A DNA stretch of 64,000 bases from Acidovorax benzenivorans (GCF_028680575.1 NZ_JAPCKI010000006.1:186001-250000), one strand, 5' to 3'; shown: positions 9,540 to 19,333, counted from the first letter of the stretch. Notes: generated by a model from the sequence alone, not told the origin. A program made the numbers and translations.

Positions 9540-12500
9540 CTATGACAGTGATAGCGGTTGCAACAGCTCTTGCAAATCGCCCTCGGTGAAGAGAGGCTCC
9601 TTGCGGGCGGCCGCACCGCTGTAGAGGCTGCCTGCGAGCTGGGCCTTGCGCTCCTGCAGCGCCAGAATCCTCTCTTCAATCGTGCCCTGCGCCACCAGTT
9701 TGATCACCCACACGCTTTGGGTCTGGCCGATGCGGTGAGCGCGGTCGGTGGCCTGATTCTCCACCGCCGGGTTCCACCAGGGGTCGAAATGGATCACGGT
9801 GTCGGCCTGCGGCAGGTTCAGCCCCACGCCACCCGCCTTGAGGCTGATGAGAAACAACGGCACCTGCCCACTCGTGAACTGCTCGATGATCGCGTCGCGC
9901 TTCTGGCTCTGCCCCGTGAGCTTGACCCACGGCAGGTTTCGCTTTTTCAATTCGGCCTCGATCAGCCGGAGCATGCTGGTGAACTGCGAGAACAGCAAAA
10001 TGCGCCGCCCTTCGGCCAGCATTTCGGGCAGCAGCGCCATGAGCTGCTCCAGCTTGGCCGAGGTGGTGACTTGCTTGGCGGCATCCAGCGGCACCAACGC
10101 CGGGTGGCAACACACCTGACGCAGCTTGAGCAGTGCATCCAGGATGGTGATCTGCGACTGAGCCAGGCCCTTGGTCTGCAGTGCCTCGCGCACGGTTTTT
10201 TCCATCCCCAGTCGGATGGTTTCGTACAGGTCGGCCTGTGCGCCTGTCAGCTCCACGGGCATGACCGACTCGACCTTGGGCGGCAGCTCACCCGCCACCA
10301 GGGCCTTGGTCCGCCGCAGCATGAAGGGCGTGATGCGCGCACGCAACTGCGCCATGCGCGCGCCGTCGCCTTGCTTTTCGATGGGCGTGCGAAACACCTC
10401 CTTGAAACGCTGCCGGCTGCCCAGAAAGCCCGGCATCAAGAAATGGAACAGGCTCCAGACCTCGCCCAGGTGGTTTTCCATCGGCGTGCCCGACAGGCAC
10501 AGCCGGTGGCGCGCCTGCAGCTCGCCCACCACCTGTGCGGCCTGGCTGCTGGCGTTCTTGATGTTCTGGGCTTCGTCCAGCACCACCAGGTGCCAGGGCT
10601 GCGACAGCCAGCGCTCTCGGTCGCGCTGCAGCAGCGAATAGGGTGCGACGACGATGTCGTGCTCGGCCACCGCATCGGCCACGGCATGGCGACCCGAGCC
10701 GTGCAGCACCAGGCAGCGCAGGCTGGGGCAAAAGCGCGCCGCCTCGCGCTGCCAGTTGCCCATCAAGCTCACCGGCGCAATGACCAGTGCGGGGTGGGTC
10801 AGCCGCCCGGCATCTTTTTCGACCTGGATATGGGCCAGGGTCTGCAGCGTCTTGCCCAGACCCATGTCGTCGGCCAGCACCCCGGCCAGGCCATGGGTGC
10901 GCAAGAACTGCAGCCAGTTCAGCCCCTGCTGCTGGTACGGGCGCAAGGTGGCCTTCACGCCTGCAGGCACAGGCACCGTGGGCAGCGCACTGGCGCCCCG
11001 CAGCTGCGCCACCAGGGCGTGCAGCGCATCGGCGCCCTCCCACACCACGCCCTCGCCGAGCGCGGCGCTGGTGCGCAACGCGTCCATGCGCGAGAGCTTG
11101 AGGCTGTCGCCCGCGAAGTCGTGCGCACGGTCGCCCACCAGGTCCAGCAGGGCCGCCATCCAGGGGCGCAGAACGTCAGTGGGCACCCGCACAAAACCCG
11201 ATGTGCCCACGCCACGCAGATAGGCAAACGGTGGCAGCTGCGGCTGGCCCGTGGCAGGGTCGGGCGGCTGCTGGGCGGCGGCTGCGATCAGCATGGGCAA
11301 CAGCGGCAGGATGTTGTGGCGCACGCCGTTGATTTCCATGCCCAGCGACAGCGCAAACCAGGGCGATGTGGCCTCGTCTTCACCAATGGGCAGCAGTGCC
11401 ACGTCCAGGGTGTCGGCATGGGTGATCCAGCCGTCCAGCGCCGCGTCCAGTGTCAGTACAAAGCCCGCATCGCGCAGCACCGCAAAGCCGTTGTCGAACC
11501 AGTGCATCCAGTCTTCCTGCGATTGCTCGCCGGGGATACCGAACAAGCCGTCGTCGGTGCCCAGCAGGCCCAGATCCATCAGGCGCTCGATGGCGTTGAG
11601 TTCGGCCAATGCATCGCGCTGCAGAAGCACTTGGTCACCGTCGATGCCAGGCACCAGTACGGCCAGGTCCTGCCCTCCCCACCAGCCCACATGGCCCTGG
11701 TAGTCAAAACGCAATTGCGCCGTGATGAGGCCCAGGTCAGCCACTTCGTTCGGGGGCGACGGCGCAAGATGCAGGCGGGCTACAGGTTTCACGCCCTGCA
11801 CCCGTGTGAGCGGCCCGAGCACCGGCGGCAGCGGCAGCACCCCACCGATGCGGCGGGCCACCTCGGCATGGTGTTTTTGCAGGGCCGTGGCGCTGAGGGC
11901 GGGCGCCTTGAGCAACATGGCCACCTGCGCGGGGCTCAAGCCCTCGGCGTGCACCGGGCCGCAGACACCTTGGGTTGCGTCCAGGTAGAGCGGCGGGTGG
12001 TTGTCGCACAGGGTGGCGGTGTCACTGGGCAGCGTGGCCTGCAGCCCCCAAACGCCCTCGCCGCCCTGAGCAGGCACGGACGCCTTCCAACCCCACGCAA
12101 TGGGCTGCGAATCGCCCCAGCGCAAGGAGGCACCCACCGTGGCTCCGCCTGCATCCACAAACAGGCGGCCCGTGGCGGCCGCCTGCTCCAGCGCCAACAA
12201 GCCCACCGCGCCTTCCAGCACCCCGATGGGCGCCACGCTGTAGGCCGAGTAGTACCCCACGCTGCGTGGCATGGCGCGCAGCAGCTGCAGCACTTGACGG
12301 TCGGCATCGCTGGCACGGTCGTACACCGCCTGGCCCGGTGCGGGCTGTGTGCGGATCTGCTGCGGCTTGGCCCAGCCGCCCGTGACCTTGGGGTAAGACA
12401 CCACGGCCTCCAGCTGCAACTGCGGCACGGTGGTGCGCGACCGCCCCACGGCAGACACCAGATAGAGGTAACACTCAGGCCTCGCGGCCCGCGCACCCGG

Positions 12501-12986
12501 CGCCTGGGGTGCCACGGCATCACTGCCGAGAGCGCGGTCCCAGTCCTGCAGCCAATGCATCAGCCGCGCTTCGGCCTCGGCGCGCGCCAGGGCTTCCTTG
12601 CGCTCGTGCAGGGTCTTGAGTGCCTCTGCAGCCCGCGCGGACGACGGACCGTGCGCCGCGTTCTGGTGCGCGGCCTCCAGAGTCAAGGCCACCGCGTGTT
12701 TGCAGTCCCCACCCACGGGGCAAGTGCAATCACCGGACCAGTGCTTGACCTGTCCGTTGGGTGCAAGAACAAGCGCCACCGACACCTCGTACGGCTCGGG
12801 CAGGCTGCCCTGCACCTGGCCCTCTATCGCCCAGCGGCCCTCGACTTCAGGGGTGATCTCGATGCGGACCACGCCTGCGCGGCGGTACAGGTCCATGCCC
12901 CGCGACCAGGCGCCTTTTTCGCACTGGGCCTCCAGCGAATTGGTCTGAAACCAGGGAGAACGGGGTGTAGCCACAAAATCAAGCAA
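9540..12986 (-). CDS. SWIM zinc-finger SNF2-family helicase/ATPase
   Basis: The product has 1148 residues. A SWIM zinc motif C-x-C-x5-C-x-H lies at residues 87-97. A long middle region without recognisable motifs is followed by a SNF2 ATPase: Walker [12 protein letters not shown] near 703, DEAQ box near 808, and the helicase C domain ending in [18 protein letters not shown] near 1090-1110. Such bacterial SNF2 proteins translocate on double-stranded DNA or remodel protein-nucleic acid complexes; the exact role of this subfamily is not established. The start is a TTG lying inside a dispersed repeat, so it is uncertain; the next in-frame ATG is about residue 31. No operon partner is evident. Confidence 0.92.
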   Translation of the reverse strand: MLDFVATPRSPWFQTNSLEAQCEKGAWSRGMDLYRRAGVVRIEITPEVEGRWAIEGQVQGSLPEPYEVSVALVLAPNGQVKHWSGDCTCPVGGDCKHAVALTLEAAHQNAAHGPSSARAAEALKTLHERKEALARAEAEARLMHWLQDWDRALGSDAVAPQAPGARAARPECYLYLVSAVGRSRTTVPQLQLEAVVSYPKVTGGWAKPQQIRTQPAPGQAVYDRASDADRQVLQLLRAMPRSVGYYSAYSVAPIGVLEGAVGLLALEQAAATGRLFVDAGGATVGASLRWGDSQPIAWGWKASVPAQGGEGVWGLQATLPSDTATLCDNHPPLYLDATQGVCGPVHAEGLSPAQVAMLLKAPALSATALQKHHAEVARRIGGVLPLPPVLGPLTRVQGVKPVARLHLAPSPPNEVADLGLITAQLRFDYQGHVGWWGGQDLAVLVPGIDGDQVLLQRDALAELNAIERLMDLGLLGTDDGLFGIPGEQSQEDWMHWFDNGFAVLRDAGFVLTLDAALDGWITHADTLDVALLPIGEDEATSPWFALSLGMEINGVRHNILPLLPMLIAAAAQQPPDPATGQPQLPPFAYLRGVGTSGFVRVPTDVLRPWMAALLDLVGDRAHDFAGDSLKLSRMDALRTSAALGEGVVWEGADALHALVAQLRGASALPTVPVPAGVKATLRPYQQQGLNWLQFLRTHGLAGVLADDMGLGKTLQTLAHIQVEKDAGRLTHPALVIAPVSLMGNWQREAARFCPSLRCLVLHGSGRHAVADAVAEHDIVVAPYSLLQRDRERWLSQPWHLVVLDEAQNIKNASSQAAQVVGELQARHRLCLSGTPMENHLGEVWSLFHFLMPGFLGSRQRFKEVFRTPIEKQGDGARMAQLRARITPFMLRRTKALVAGELPPKVESVMPVELTGAQADLYETIRLGMEKTVREALQTKGLAQSQITILDALLKLRQVCCHPALVPLDAAKQVTTSAKLEQLMALLPEMLAEGRRILLFSQFTSMLRLIEAELKKRNLPWVKLTGQSQKRDAIIEQFTSGQVPLFLISLKAGGVGLNLPQADTVIHFDPWWNPAVENQATDRAHRIGQTQSVWVIKLVAQGTIEERILALQERKAQLAGSLYSGAAARKEPLFTEGDLQELLQPLSLS

Positions 12987-13031
12987 AAAGTGCCTCTAGC
13001 GCTTACCATCAAGCGCTAGTAGCTATAAAAA
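12975..13031. repeat. Dispersed palindromic repeat (family R1), at the 5' end of the helicase gene
   Basis: The order of blocks is AAAATCAAGCAAA, CCTCTAGCGCTTA, CATCAAGCGCTAG, TAGCTATAAAA. The first two blocks match the moeA copy (36997-37060) nearly base for base. The arms TAGCGCTT and AAGCGCTA pair. The helicase TTG start codon lies in the first block. Confidence 0.8.
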
Positions 13032-13084
13032 CAGGAGTTCCCCAAACGATGGGGACTCTGCGCACTGGCCACCAGTTGGCTGCG

Positions 13085-13489
13085 CTATGCGCCGCGCGCG
13101 GCACGCACACGCTCAAACACTTCCTGTGCCTCGCCTCCAGCACCCGCACCGCCCGGTGCTGCGGCCTGCAAGCTGGTCAACAACCGCGCCAGCACGGGCG
13201 CCTGGGGCAGCAAAGGGCCCAAAAACAGCGCGCGCTCGCCATCGGCGATGAGCAGAGTTGGGAAGGTTTCCACGTCCAGGTCGCCCGCCAGATCGGAATC
13301 GTCCTCAATGTCCACCCATTCAAAATGCACGTTCGGGTGCTCGCGGGCCAGCGCGTCAAACAGGGGGCGATACACGCCGCAAGTGCCGCACCAGGCAGCA
13401 CACAGGCACACGGCCCACCAGCCGCTGGGCGCGGGGACAGCAGGGCTTGACGACGGTGTGGATTCTGGCAACGCGGCGGGGCTTTGCAT
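13085..13489 (-). CDS. Thioredoxin-family protein
   Basis: The product has 134 residues. After a Pro/Ser-rich start (1-22) come the thioredoxin strand and active site CAAWCGTCGVYRPLFDAL (CGTC motif, about residues 34-37) and the cis-Pro segment ETFPTLLI (about 73-80). The CGTC dithiol suggests a reductase or disulfide-exchange role. No clear signal peptide is seen, so it is probably cytoplasmic. It lies about 100 bases upstream of the helicase gene on the same strand, with a repeat between them, so joint transcription is possible. The C-terminal 20 residues are Gly/Ala-rich and unremarkable. Confidence 0.85.
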   Translation of the reverse strand: MQSPAALPESTPSSSPAVPAPSGWWAVCLCAAWCGTCGVYRPLFDALAREHPNVHFEWVDIEDDSDLAGDLDVETFPTLLIADGERALFLGPLLPQAPVLARLLTSLQAAAPGGAGAGGEAQEVFERVRAARGA

Positions 13490-13567
13490 CTACGGGGCTC
13501 CTGGGGGTCAGTCAGCACGCGGCAGATGCTACGGGCGGGCGAACACCGCCACCGCCCCCGTCACCCG

Positions 13568-14848
13568 CTACATGCCGCGCCGTTCGCGGGCGCGATAAAC
13601 CTCGATGGTACCCACACCCGGCGCCTGGTTGCCCCAGCTATTGCGCACAAAGGTGGCAACGGCCGCCACCTCTTCGTCCGACAGGGTCTGCTGAAACGGC
13701 GGCATGCCGTGCGGACGCGGGTTGCCTGCCGTCGCAGGCAGGTAGCCCCCCTGCAGCACCACGCGCACCAGGTTGGTCGGATCGGCCAGCGTGATGGCGC
13801 GGTTGCCCGCCAGCGCAGGGAAGGCGCCCGACTCGCCCTGCCCCTGATCACCGTGGCACTGCGCGCACTGCTGCTCGTACACCTTGCCGCCCCGCGCCAT
13901 CGCGCTGGCCGGGGGGGCGGCCACGGTGGCAGGCACCTTGCGGTCTTGCTGCGGCAGGCCCTGCAGGTACGCGGCCATGGCGCGCGCATCAGCGTCGGTC
14001 AGGTACTGCGTGCTGCGGAACACCACCTCGGCCATGGGGCCCAGCACCGAGCCCTGCGGGGCCACACCGGTCTTGAGCAGTGCCACCACATCATCGGTGC
14101 GCCACTCCTTCACGCCGGCCTCGTGCGCAGCGTTGAGTGCGGGGGCATACCAGTTCTGCACCGGGATCAGGCCACCGGTGAAGGCTTTGGTGTCCGACGT
14201 GGCGCCCAGCGCATTGCGGGGCGTGTGGCAGGCGGTGCAGTGGCCCAGGCCGCTGACCAAATAGGCACCTCGGTTGTATTCGGCCGTTTGCGTGGGTTCG
14301 GTGGGGGGCGCGCCCGGTGCGAAGAACAGCGCACGCCACACGGCCAACGCCGCCTGCGTGTTGTACGGAAAACGCAGCGCATGCTCGCGGTTGGCCTCTG
14401 CGACGGCAGGCAGGCTTTGCAGATAGGCAAAGATCGCGTCCGAGTCCTCCCGCGTCACCTGCGTGTAGTTGGGGTACGGAAAGGCCGGGACCAGCAGCCG
14501 CCCATCCTTGCTGCGGCCATGGTGCATGGCGCGCCAGAACTCGGCCGAGGTCCAGCTGCCAATGCCATACGCCCTGTCGGGCGTGAGGTTGGAGCTGTGC
14601 ACCACGCCAAACGGCGTCTCGATGCCGCGCCCGCCCGCAAACGGTGCGCCGCCTTGGTTGGTGTGGCAGGCCATGCAGTTGCCGATGCGGGACAGATACT
14701 CGCCGCGCTGCACCAGCGCGGGCGTGCTCTGCAGCATGTCGGTGGCGGGCAACGGCTCTTCGCCGCGCAGGTTCAGGGTGATCAGCACGGCAGCGGCAAT
14801 GCCGAGTGCTGCCAGCACGGAAGAGAGGGTCCAGAGGATGCGTTTCAT
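13568..14848 (-). CDS. Tri-heme cytochrome c, membrane-anchored
   Basis: The product has 426 residues. An N-terminal hydrophobic segment after MKRILWTL (about 5-27) is a signal or membrane anchor. Three c-type heme sites are visible, CMACH (about 58), CTACH (about 210) and CAQCH (about 330), each in its own cytochrome domain. This layout matches the cytochrome subunit of periplasmic alcohol, gluconate and aldehyde dehydrogenases, which passes electrons to the quinone pool or an oxidase. No catalytic dehydrogenase subunit lies next to it. The ATG at 14848 is 14 bases past the stop of the di-heme cytochrome, so the two form an operon. Confidence 0.92.
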   Translation of the reverse strand: MKRILWTLSSVLAALGIAAAVLITLNLRGEEPLPATDMLQSTPALVQRGEYLSRIGNCMACHTNQGGAPFAGGRGIETPFGVVHSSNLTPDRAYGIGSWTSAEFWRAMHHGRSKDGRLLVPAFPYPNYTQVTREDSDAIFAYLQSLPAVAEANREHALRFPYNTQAALAVWRALFFAPGAPPTEPTQTAEYNRGAYLVSGLGHCTACHTPRNALGATSDTKAFTGGLIPVQNWYAPALNAAHEAGVKEWRTDDVVALLKTGVAPQGSVLGPMAEVVFRSTQYLTDADARAMAAYLQGLPQQDRKVPATVAAPPASAMARGGKVYEQQCAQCHGDQGQGESGAFPALAGNRAITLADPTNLVRVVLQGGYLPATAGNPRPHGMPPFQQTLSDEEVAAVATFVRNSWGNQAPGVGTIEVYRARERRGM

Positions 14849-14862
14849 CGGTGCATCCCTTC

Positions 14863-15618
14863 TCAGCGTGCAGCCGCTGCGGCCACAGGCACCTCGGCCA
14901 CACCGCCGCAGCGCGCAGGCATGGCGGCGGGCAGTGTGCGGGCAGGTTTGCCACCCGCAGCCACCGGCTGGGCGGCCAGCCAGGCCGAAACGGCGCTCAC
15001 GTCTTCGGGCGTGAGCTGGCGGGCGATATCGGCCATGCAGTCGGGCACATGCGCGCGGCGCTGGCCGGTCTTCCAGGCGCCCAGCTGGCTGTTGAGGTAG
15101 TCGCGCGGCAGGCCAAGCAGGCCAGGTATGGACGGCGCCACACCCGTCATGGCGCTGCCGTGGCACGACACGCAGGCCGGTATACGACGCGCTGCGGCCC
15201 CCTGCTGCACCAGTTGGCGTCCCTGCTCCAGCAGCGCGGGCGGGGCCTGGGGCGGCGGCGGGGGCGAGTAAGGAATGTCCTGCGCGGCAAAGTGCTCGGC
15301 CATCTCGCGCAAGTAATCGTCCGTCAGGTGCTCGATGAGATAACCCATCTGTGGGTAGCTGCGCCGCCCGTCCCGAAAGTTGAGCAGTTGGTTGGCCAGA
15401 TAACCCGCAGGCTTGCCCGCAATGCGCGGAAAGTAGCCATCGGGCGTGGCACGGCCTTCCTTGCCGTGGCAGGCGGTGCAGGCCAGCACGCGCGAAGACA
15501 TGGACGACGCAGGCACCGTCTGGGCCTCAGCGCCAGCACTCAGAGCCAACGCCACCAGGGCTGTGGCAGCAGGTCGGCAGAAAACAGGGCGCAGCAGGTT
15601 GCGCAGGCAATCGATCAT
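14863..15618 (-). CDS. Di-heme cytochrome c, periplasmic
   Basis: The product has 251 residues from the ATG at 15618. A signal peptide is evident (MIDCLRNLLRPVF, then ALVALALSAGAEAQ, cleavage after AEA). Two heme sites, CTACHGKEG and CVSCHG, lie in two similar halves, the pattern of cytochrome c4/c553-type di-heme proteins. Pairing with the tri-heme protein just downstream suggests a dedicated periplasmic electron-transfer chain. A MocR-type regulator is divergent across a 165-base intergenic region and might control it, but this is inference. Confidence 0.9.
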   Translation of the reverse strand: MIDCLRNLLRPVFCRPAATALVALALSAGAEAQTVPASSMSSRVLACTACHGKEGRATPDGYFPRIAGKPAGYLANQLLNFRDGRRSYPQMGYLIEHLTDDYLREMAEHFAAQDIPYSPPPPPQAPPALLEQGRQLVQQGAAARRIPACVSCHGSAMTGVAPSIPGLLGLPRDYLNSQLGAWKTGQRRAHVPDCMADIARQLTPEDVSAVSAWLAAQPVAAGGKPARTLPAAMPARCGGVAEVPVAAAAAR

Positions 15619-15720
15619 GGGAATTTGTCTGTGAGGAAACGGCCGGTGGGTGCACAAGAGCCATCTGCCCAAGGCATGCACCAACACAGTCCGTCACTCT
15701 ACGCGCAGCCCAAAAAACAG

Positions 15721-15758
15721 TACAGATTCAGTTTCCGGTTAAAAATACAGATCAGTTT
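15721..15758 (+). promoter_or_regulatory. Direct repeats upstream of the MocR-type gene, candidate operator
   Basis: TACAGATTCAGTTT (15721-15734) and TACAGATCAGTTT (15746-15758) are near-identical and start 25 bases apart. MocR/GabR/PdxR regulators are known to bind direct repeats near their own and divergent promoters. The site lies 25-60 bases before the regulator ATG. Confidence 0.6.
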
Positions 15759-15783
15759 GCCCTGCATCAAGCCACGCCGCCCC

Positions 15784-17232
15784 ATGAAACGCTATGAACG
15801 CCACGCCGATGCCATTGCCCAGCTCATCCACAGCGGTGCGCTGCGACCCGGCGACCGCGTGCCCTCGGTGCGCGAGGCCAGCCGCACGCGGGGCATCAGC
15901 CCGTCCACCGTGTTCGAGGCGTATTACCTGCTGGAGGCCCAGGGCCTGATCCACGCCCGCCCGCGCTCGGGCTACTACGTCAGCGCCAGGCTGCCCGGCA
16001 CGGCCGAGGCCCGCCCAGCTGAACCTCAACCCTCCCAGCCCGCAGCCACCTCCACCGGCGTGGCCATCAGCGACCTGGTGTTCGAAGTGCTGGGCCTGGC
16101 GCGCGACCGCGACCTGGTACCGCTGGGCTCGGCCTTTCCGGGGCTGGAGCTGTTTCCGCTGGAGCGCCTGGCGCGCTGCCTGGGCAGCGGCATGCGCAAG
16201 CTCGACCCGTGGAACATCGTGCAAAGCCTGCCGCCCGGCGACGAACGCCTGCGCCAGCAGATTGCCCTGCGCTACGGCGTGCACGGCATGGCGGTGGATG
16301 TGGAAGAAATCATCATCACCAACGGCGCCATGGAGGCGCTTAACCTCTGCCTGGAGGCCGTCACCCAACCCGGCGACGTGGTGGTGGTCGAGTCCCCCAC
16401 CTTCTACGCCGCGCTGCAGGCCCTGGAGCGGCTGAACCTGCAAGCGCTGGAAATCGCCACCCACCCGCGCGATGGCATCGACCTGGCGGCGTTGGCGCAA
16501 GCGCTAGAGCGGCAACCACCCCACCAGCCCATCAAGGCCTGCTGGCTCATGCCCAGTTTTCAGAACCCGCTGGGCAGCCTGATGCCCGAGGGCAAAAAGC
16601 GCGAGCTGGTCGCGCTGCTGGCGCGCCACGGCGTGCCGCTGATCGAAGACGACGTGTATGGCGAGCTGCACTTTGGCCCCCAGCGCCCGCCGCCAGCCAA
16701 GGCGTTTGATACTGAGGGGCTGGTGATGCACTGCAGCTCGTTCAGCAAAAGCCTGGCGCCCGGCTACCGCGTGGGCTGGGTGGCTGCGGGCCGCTTTGCC
16801 ACGGCGGTGCAGCGGCTCAAGCTCATGACCACACTATCGGCCGCCACGCCGTCGCAGCAGGCACTGTCCGAATACCTGGCCCAGGGCGGCTACGACCGGC
16901 ACCTGCGCCAACTGCGCCGCAGCCTGGCCGAGCAACAGGCCATCGCCCTGGAAGCCGTGGCCCAGCACTTCCCACCCGGCACGCGCGTGTCGCGGCCCGA
17001 GGGTGGGTACTTTTTGTGGGTGGAACTACCGCCTGGAGTCAACGCGCTGGAGCTGCACCGGCTTGCGCTGCAACAGGGCATCAGCCTGGCACCCGGGCAG
17101 ATCTTCTCTGCCGACCAGCGGTTTGCCCACTGCGTGCGCATCAACTACGGCCACCCGGCCCACCACCGGCTGCAGGCAGCACTGGCCACCGTGGGCCAAC
17201 TGGCCGCGGGCCTGGCGACGGCCGTGGCATGA
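15784..17232 (+). CDS. MocR-family (GntR/aminotransferase) transcriptional regulator
   Basis: The product has 482 residues from the ATG at 15784. A GntR winged helix covers about 1-70 (RPGDRVPSVREASRTRGISPSTV in parts), followed by a linker and a class I aminotransferase fold (about 100-480). The PLP lysine lies in SSFSKSLAPGYRVGW near residue 325. In the MocR family the aminotransferase domain senses PLP or an amino compound and controls DNA binding. It is divergent from a cytochrome c operon and preceded by a pair of direct repeats. Ligand and targets cannot be named. A repeat of a second family follows the stop by about 20 bases. Confidence 0.93.
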   Translation: MKRYERHADAIAQLIHSGALRPGDRVPSVREASRTRGISPSTVFEAYYLLEAQGLIHARPRSGYYVSARLPGTAEARPAEPQPSQPAATSTGVAISDLVFEVLGLARDRDLVPLGSAFPGLELFPLERLARCLGSGMRKLDPWNIVQSLPPGDERLRQQIALRYGVHGMAVDVEEIIITNGAMEALNLCLEAVTQPGDVVVVESPTFYAALQALERLNLQALEIATHPRDGIDLAALAQALERQPPHQPIKACWLMPSFQNPLGSLMPEGKKRELVALLARHGVPLIEDDVYGELHFGPQRPPPAKAFDTEGLVMHCSSFSKSLAPGYRVGWVAAGRFATAVQRLKLMTTLSAATPSQQALSEYLAQGGYDRHLRQLRRSLAEQQAIALEAVAQHFPPGTRVSRPEGGYFLWVELPPGVNALELHRLALQQGISLAPGQIFSADQRFAHCVRINYGHPAHHRLQAALATVGQLAAGLATAVA

Positions 17233-17249
17233 CGCCCGGCGCAGCCAAA

Positions 17250-17306
17250 TAACCATCAAAATGATAGCAAAAGAGGCATGCTAGTCAGGCGCATAGGCCG
17301 CTTTTA
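17250..17306. repeat. Dispersed repeat, family R2, copy 1
   Basis: The blocks CATCAAAATGATAGCA, GAGGCATGC and GGCGCATAGGCCG, followed by TTTT, recur in the same order and spacing at 27486-27544. It sits directly behind a regulator gene, as the other copy does. Confidence 0.65.
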
Positions 17307-17551
17307 TCCATACATTGGCACCACAACCCGGCGCGCAGTCCCTGGCCTCTAACCCAACCACACAACCGGCCGTCCACCGCGCCAGCCTTGCACCAAACTG
17401 ACACCTCGAGCCCTGCGTTGGAAAGGCCCAACCTCGGGTTCTCCCGCAGCAGGCACAGCGCTTGCAGCGGCATACTGGCGCCCGCCCGCACCCCGGGCAG
17501 TGCACCACGGCGGCCCACCCGCCCCGCCCTCCAACCCCAACGCCCAGCACC
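17307..17551. other. Intergenic stretch without recognised gene
   Basis: Between the R2 repeat and the ATG at 17552 I see no gene with family features. Minus-strand frames here are shadows of the next gene or lack recognisable content. The plus-strand frame upstream of 17552 is Pro/His-rich and probably not translated. Confidence 0.5.
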
Positions 17552-17908
17552 ATGGCCGCACCCCAGCATGTTCCGTTTGTGACGGTGGAAGACGAAGACG
17601 ACTGGGTCGTCTCGTTCGCGCTGGGCCCCCGAGGGGCCGACCGCCTGACGCTGGTGCGCACCCCCCACCTCGAATTCATGCTGCGCCCCGAACAGCGCGG
17701 CGTCTCGGTAGGCGCCGAGGCAGGCCAGCGCCCCGCTCTGCTCGTGGCAGTGCAGTGGGGCCACAAATGCGTGGATGTGGTGTCCACCGCCAAACGCTAC
17801 AGCCTGGACATCAGCAAGGTAGACAACGCCACCTGCAACGCGGCACTGCGCGTGCTGGGCAAGATGAACTTTGACCAGCGGTTTCAGCTGGCGGACGGCT
17901 ACCCCTGA
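17552..17908 (+). CDS. Conserved-looking hypothetical protein
   Basis: The product has 118 residues from the ATG at 17552 (MAAPQHVPFVTVEDEDDWVV). I do not recognise a family. The protein is soluble, with an acidic N-terminal strand, a basic middle and a C-terminal segment DKATCNA-like/KMNFDQRFQLADGYP. Codon usage fits the neighbours (strong G/C in third positions), which supports real coding. An upstream in-frame ATG at 17462 would add 30 low-complexity residues and is less likely. It stands alone between the MocR gene and a MITE-like element. Confidence 0.6.
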   Translation: MAAPQHVPFVTVEDEDDWVVSFALGPRGADRLTLVRTPHLEFMLRPEQRGVSVGAEAGQRPALLVAVQWGHKCVDVVSTAKRYSLDISKVDNATCNAALRVLGKMNFDQRFQLADGYP

Positions 17909-17946
17909 TTTCAGAACCTGTTCAGGTTCTCAGCCGACCTGGAGTC

Positions 17947-18107
17947 AGAAGGTGTGAATGAATCCGGCGTGCCCGAGCAGGCCGCCAAAACGCGGCTGGT
18001 CTAGGCACAAAGCACAGCCATAGCGCGGGCTATGGCGAGCATTTGCAACGACGAGCGGGTGTGTTTTGGTGGAATGAGCGGACGCGGTGGGTTCGTTCAC
18101 ACCTTCT
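17947..18107. mobile_element. MITE-like element with inverted ends
   Basis: AGAAGGTGTGAATGAATCC at 17947 is inverted at the other end as GGTTCGTTCACACCTTCT (to 18107), giving a 12-bp perfect and about 18-bp imperfect terminal match over 161 bp. Inside, CCATAGC and GCTATGG form a second hairpin around GCGG. No coding potential is seen. It fills the gap between two convergent genes and ends 4 bases before the dehydrogenase stop. Confidence 0.55.
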
Positions 18108-18111
18108 CGGG

Positions 18112-19275
18112 TCACCCCACCGCCGTCCACTTCTGCTCACTGGCTGCAGACGCCACCACCCGCTCGATAAAACGCACGCCGCGCGCGCCGTCTTCCACGT
18201 GCGGGTAGTCGGCGTGCAGCGGGTCAGCCACCGTGCCTGCCAGCCGCGCGCGGATATCGGCGGCTACGCCCAGGTAGACGTTGGCGAAGGCTTCGATGAA
18301 GGCCTCGGGGTGGCCCGCAGGGATGCGCCCGGCGTGCAGCGCCGCCGGGCTGAGCCAGGGTGAGCCGCGCGTAAGGATGCAGCGCGGGCCGTCCACGGGG
18401 GAGTGAATGAGCTGATTGGGTTCTTCCTGCCGCCAGGTGATGGTGCCCAGCGTGCCGGACACCTGCAGGCGCAGGTCGTTCTCCAGCCCTGCCGCCACTT
18501 GCGATGCCACGATGAAGCCGCGTGCACCGCTTTCGTAGCGCAGCAGCAGCTGGGCGTCATCGTCCAGCCTGCGCCCGGCGCCGAAGGCGGTGAGGTCGGC
18601 ACACACCCAGGCAGGGTGCTGGCCTGTGACGGTGGCGGCCAGGTTTTCGGCGTGTGATCCGATGTCGCCCAGCGTGCCTGCGCTGCCGCTGCGCGCAGGG
18701 TCGAGGCGCCAGTCGGCCTGCTTGTTGACGCCGCCCTCTTCCACTGCAGTGGCCAGCCAGCCCTGGTTGTATTCGACAGTGATCTTGCGGAGCAGGCCCA
18801 GCGCACCGCTTTGCGCCAGGTGGCGCGCCTCGCGCACCATGGGGTAGCCGGTGTAGTTGTAGGTCACGCCGAACACGGTGCCTGCCTTTTTCACGGCCGC
18901 CACCAGTTCGTCGGCCTGCGCACTGGTGTGCACCAGCGGCTTGTCGCACACCACATGGAAGCCCGCCTGCACAAACGCCAACGCCACCGGGTGGTGCATG
19001 TGGTTGGGCGTGACGATGCTCACCAGGTCGATGCGCTCATGCGCCGGGCGGCGCAGTTCGTCGGCCAGCAGGTCCTGCCAGCTGCCGTGGTTGCGGTCGT
19101 CCGCCAGGCCCAGTTCGGCGCCGGATGCGCGCGCCCGCTCGGGCGAGGATGACAGCGCACCGGCCACCAGCTCGAACTGGCCGTCGAGCGCCATGGCCTT
19201 GCGGTGCACCGCGCCGATAAAGGCGCCATGGCCGCCGCCCACCATGGCGTAGCGGAGCTTTTGGGGACTGGACAT
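18112..19275 (-). CDS. Gfo/Idh/MocA-family oxidoreductase
   Basis: The product has 387 residues from the ATG at 19275 ([21 protein letters not shown]). The N-terminal Rossmann fold carries the [13 protein letters not shown] nucleotide-binding motif, followed by [16 protein letters not shown] and HVVCDKPL (the EKP-type lysine motif as CDKPL, near residue 113). The C-terminal domain is the usual beta-sheet substrate domain. Such enzymes oxidise or reduce sugars, inositols or sugar acids with NAD(P). It is the last gene of the minus-strand sugar module, 58 bases after the TIM-barrel isomerase, so it probably acts on the imported sugar. Substrate unknown. Confidence 0.92.
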   Translation of the reverse strand: MSSPQKLRYAMVGGGHGAFIGAVHRKAMALDGQFELVAGALSSSPERARASGAELGLADDRNHGSWQDLLADELRRPAHERIDLVSIVTPNHMHHPVALAFVQAGFHVVCDKPLVHTSAQADELVAAVKKAGTVFGVTYNYTGYPMVREARHLAQSGALGLLRKITVEYNQGWLATAVEEGGVNKQADWRLDPARSGSAGTLGDIGSHAENLAATVTGQHPAWVCADLTAFGAGRRLDDDAQLLLRYESGARGFIVASQVAAGLENDLRLQVSGTLGTITWRQEEPNQLIHSPVDGPRCILTRGSPWLSPAALHAGRIPAGHPEAFIEAFANVYLGVAADIRARLAGTVADPLHADYPHVEDGARGVRFIERVVASAASEQKWTAVG

Positions 19276-19333
19276 ACGAAACGCCTTTGCTCGCTGTGTG
19301 TTGTTGTTATCGGTTTTGATGGGCGGAGTGCAG

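Noticed and set aside
9177..9540. tRNA-Met gene (metY) before rimP, as in E. coli
   Set aside because: No cloverleaf or CCA-ended sequence could be recognised.
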